From MPNP01 sp026710155 (GTDB lineage Bacteria > Pseudomonadota > Alphaproteobacteria > Rhodobacterales > Rhodobacteraceae), in contig OZ241737.1 in NCBI GenBank assembly GCA_965200885.1, forward strand, positions 1-64,000: 64,000 nt of DNA. The letters are read 5' to 3'. A program made the translations under genes and the position numbers. Numbering within the stretch: position 1 is the stretch's first letter; each line of letters begins with the position of its first letter. Below the pieces are notes generated by a model. That model had not been told where the DNA came from. It searched no databases and worked only from the letters and a program-made list of their open reading frames with translations. This document shows, one piece after another, positions 62,393-64,000 of the stretch.

Positions 62393-63001
62393 CTATAACC
62401 AAGGCCTGGTAAGTGAATAATTATCCTCAAACTTGTCGATATGGGACACTTTCTCCATGGTCAGACCTATGTCATCAAGACCTTCAAGGAGACACTTCTT
62501 CTTGAAACTGTCAATCTCAAAGGGAATTTTGGCACCATCCGGTGCTGTAATTTCCTGGTTTTCAAGGTCAATCGTCAATCTGGCATTTGAACCTGACTCG
62601 GCAAAATCCATCAACATGTCAACCTGTTCCTTGGGCAGTGTAATCGGCAGGATGCCGTTCTTGAAGCAGTTGTTGTAGAAAATATCGGCAATCCCCGTGG
62701 AAATGACACACTTGATGCCATAATCAAGTAGGGCCCAAGGTGCATGCTCCCTTGATGAACCACAACCGAAATTATCCCCTGCAATGATTATTTCAGCCTT
62801 TTTCCAAGCATCCTTGTTCAAGACAAAATCTGGGTTCTCTTTGCCTTCGAGATCATATCTCATTTCAAAAAACAGGCTTACACCCAAACCTGTCCTTTTG
62901 ACGGTCTTGAGGAACTGCTTTGGAATAATCATGTCCGTATCAATGTTGACCAAAGGCATCGGTGCAGCTATTCCGGTAAATTGCTCAAATTTCTTCATCA
63001 T
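62393..63001 (-). CDS. leuD: 3-isopropylmalate dehydratase small subunit
   Basis: With LeuC it isomerises 2- to 3-isopropylmalate in leucine synthesis. The swivel-domain words are AAPMPLVNIDTDMIIPKQFL, IIAGDNFGCGSSREHAPWAL, GIKCVISTGIADIFYNNCFK and NGILPITLPKEQVD. Length 202 is typical. It starts 33 bases after leuC. Confidence 0.95.
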   Translation of the reverse strand: MMKKFEQFTGIAAPMPLVNIDTDMIIPKQFLKTVKRTGLGVSLFFEMRYDLEGKENPDFVLNKDAWKKAEIIIAGDNFGCGSSREHAPWALLDYGIKCVISTGIADIFYNNCFKNGILPITLPKEQVDMLMDFAESGSNARLTIDLENQEITAPDGAKIPFEIDSFKKKCLLEGLDDIGLTMEKVSHIDKFEDNYSLTRPWL

Positions 63002-63034
63002 CTACTCCAAATCATTCTTTGTGATTAGGCCAAA

Positions 63035-64000
63035 TTAAATGAGCTGACGCACATCAGTCAATTTGCCTGTGACGGCAGCGGCCGCAGCCATTGCAGGACT
63101 TACCAGGTGGGTTCTGCCACCCCTGCCCTGACGTCCCTCAAAATTCCTGTTGGATGTCGAGGCACAGCGTTCACCTGGTGCCAATTGATCCGGATTCATG
63201 CCGAGGCACATGGAACAACCGGCCATTCTCCATTCAAACCCTGCATCCACCAATTGTTGGGCAATACCTTCCTTTTCAGCCTGTTCACGAACAAGCCCTG
63301 AACCGGGAACAATCATGGCCCGAAGTCCGGACTTGACTTTCTTGCCCTGCATGATTTTGGCCACTTCCCGCAGATCCTCAATCCTGCCGTTGGTACAAGA
63401 CCCAATGAAAACCGTATTGATATCTATATCGGACAATCTCTTTCCGGGCTTGAGTCCCATGTAATCAAGACTTCTCCTTACGGCATCAGCCTTCAGCCCC
63501 TCGAAATCCTCAGGAGCAGGTACATAGTCATCAATTGGCAAAACATCTTCAGGACTGGTCCCCCAAGTTACCACCGGTGAAATTGTTTCTCCTTCAATGA
63601 TGACTTCCTTGTCAAAACAGGCACCTTCATCGGAATAGAGAGACTTCCAGAAGGTCTGTGCAATTTCAAATGAGGCTCCCTTGGGTGAATAGGGTCTTGA
63701 TTTCAAATACTCTATGGCCTGGTCATCTGGAGCAATCAAGCCCGCTCTGGCCCCACCCTCAATAGCCATGTTGCAAACTGTCATTCGCCCTTCCATTGAA
63801 AGGTTTCTTATTACATCACCACAGTATTCGATGACATGACCCGTTGCGCCAGCTGTCCCTGTTTTGCCAATTATGGAAAGAGTAACATCCTTGGCAGTTA
63901 CACCGCGTCCCAGGGAACCGGTAATCTTGACCTTCATGTTTTTGGATTTCTTCTGGATCAGTGTCTGGGTTGCCAGAACATGCTCAACTTCACTGGTTCC
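63035..64000 (-). CDS. leuC: 3-isopropylmalate dehydratase large subunit, partial (runs off the right edge)
   Basis: An aconitase-family enzyme with a [4Fe-4S] cluster. Visible: EVEHVLATQTLIQKKSKNMK, GATGHVIEYCGDVIRNLSME, GGARAGLIAPDD, NTVFIGSCTNGRIEDLREVA with one cluster cysteine, and GCSMCLGMNPDQLAPGERCA with the other two. The frame is open to the last base, so roughly the first third of about 470 residues lies beyond the window; the ATG at 63937 is internal. Its stop is followed by leuD. Confidence 0.94.
   Translation of the reverse strand, partial: GTSEVEHVLATQTLIQKKSKNMKVKITGSLGRGVTAKDVTLSIIGKTGTAGATGHVIEYCGDVIRNLSMEGRMTVCNMAIEGGARAGLIAPDDQAIEYLKSRPYSPKGASFEIAQTFWKSLYSDEGACFDKEVIIEGETISPVVTWGTSPEDVLPIDDYVPAPEDFEGLKADAVRRSLDYMGLKPGKRLSDIDINTVFIGSCTNGRIEDLREVAKIMQGKKVKSGLRAMIVPGSGLVREQAEKEGIAQQLVDAGFEWRMAGCSMCLGMNPDQLAPGERCASTSNRNFEGRQGRGGRTHLVSPAMAAAAAVTGKLTDVRQLI

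Noticed and set aside
63035..63937. Complete short LeuC starting at the ATG at 63937
   Set aside because: Homology continues in frame to the window edge (EVEHVLATQTLIQ), so the ATG is internal.

Overview
The window looks like an alphaproteobacterial chromosome segment joined at its left edge to about 3.5 kb of eukaryote-like DNA. The bacterial assignment rests on compact operons with ATGA overlaps, tRNAs with an encoded CCA, an alphaproteobacterial-type LeuB, an L-amino-acid ABC transporter, TRAP and sugar transporters and a Dot/Icm-type secretion apparatus. Many pseudogenes, insertion-sequence relics and defence genes suggest a host-associated or intracellular-type lifestyle (inference).

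Region 1 (1-3503) is AT-rich. It holds a coiled-coil gene with three 105-bp repeats and a decayed Ty3/gypsy-like retroelement (primer-binding site, gag, zinc knuckles, protease, reverse transcriptase). It stops inside the reverse transcriptase and continues directly as a bacterial glycerol kinase lacking its first third. A chimeric assembly or an illegitimate junction are both possible.

Region 2 (4.6-20.2 kb) carries parts of a Dot/Icm (I-type) type IV secretion system: two exported proteins and dotL on the plus strand, then dotD-dotC-dotB-icmT on the minus strand. DotL is interrupted in its ATP-binding P-loop by a 312-residue intein. Between the two dot blocks lie an IS66 relic and a complete 3,926-bp IS1595-type element with 8-bp target duplications. 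Its transposase is translationally coupled to a DNA adenine methylase, a candidate restriction enzyme and a 52-codon gene.

Region 3 (20-43 kb) is an accessory and defence island. It has an AlbA/Schlafen-type regulator, GDP-fucose synthesis (gmd, fcl), a TIR-like/DUF2188 pair, a family 25 glycosyltransferase, a tyrosine recombinase, two paralogous KAP NTPases flanking a Gabija system (gajA, gajB), a dead alpha-1,2-fucosyltransferase, a dead antitoxin, small inverted-repeat elements, and a transposase-less element. That last element has the same ends as the IS1595-type element and carries a second restriction-modification pair (HNH plus methylase).

Region 4 (42.9-64 kb) is housekeeping and nutrient uptake: tRNA-Ala, an L-amino-acid ABC transporter, RidA, tRNA-Pro, leuB, an Asp/Glu racemase-like gene, a TPP enzyme / D-amino-acid dehydrogenase / TRAP operon, a GC-rich insert with a poly-C-disrupted secreted protein and an IS110 relic, a sugar ABC operon, and leuD-leuC running off the right edge.

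The most notable items are the intein in DotL and the pair of transposable elements sharing ends and carrying different restriction-modification cargo.
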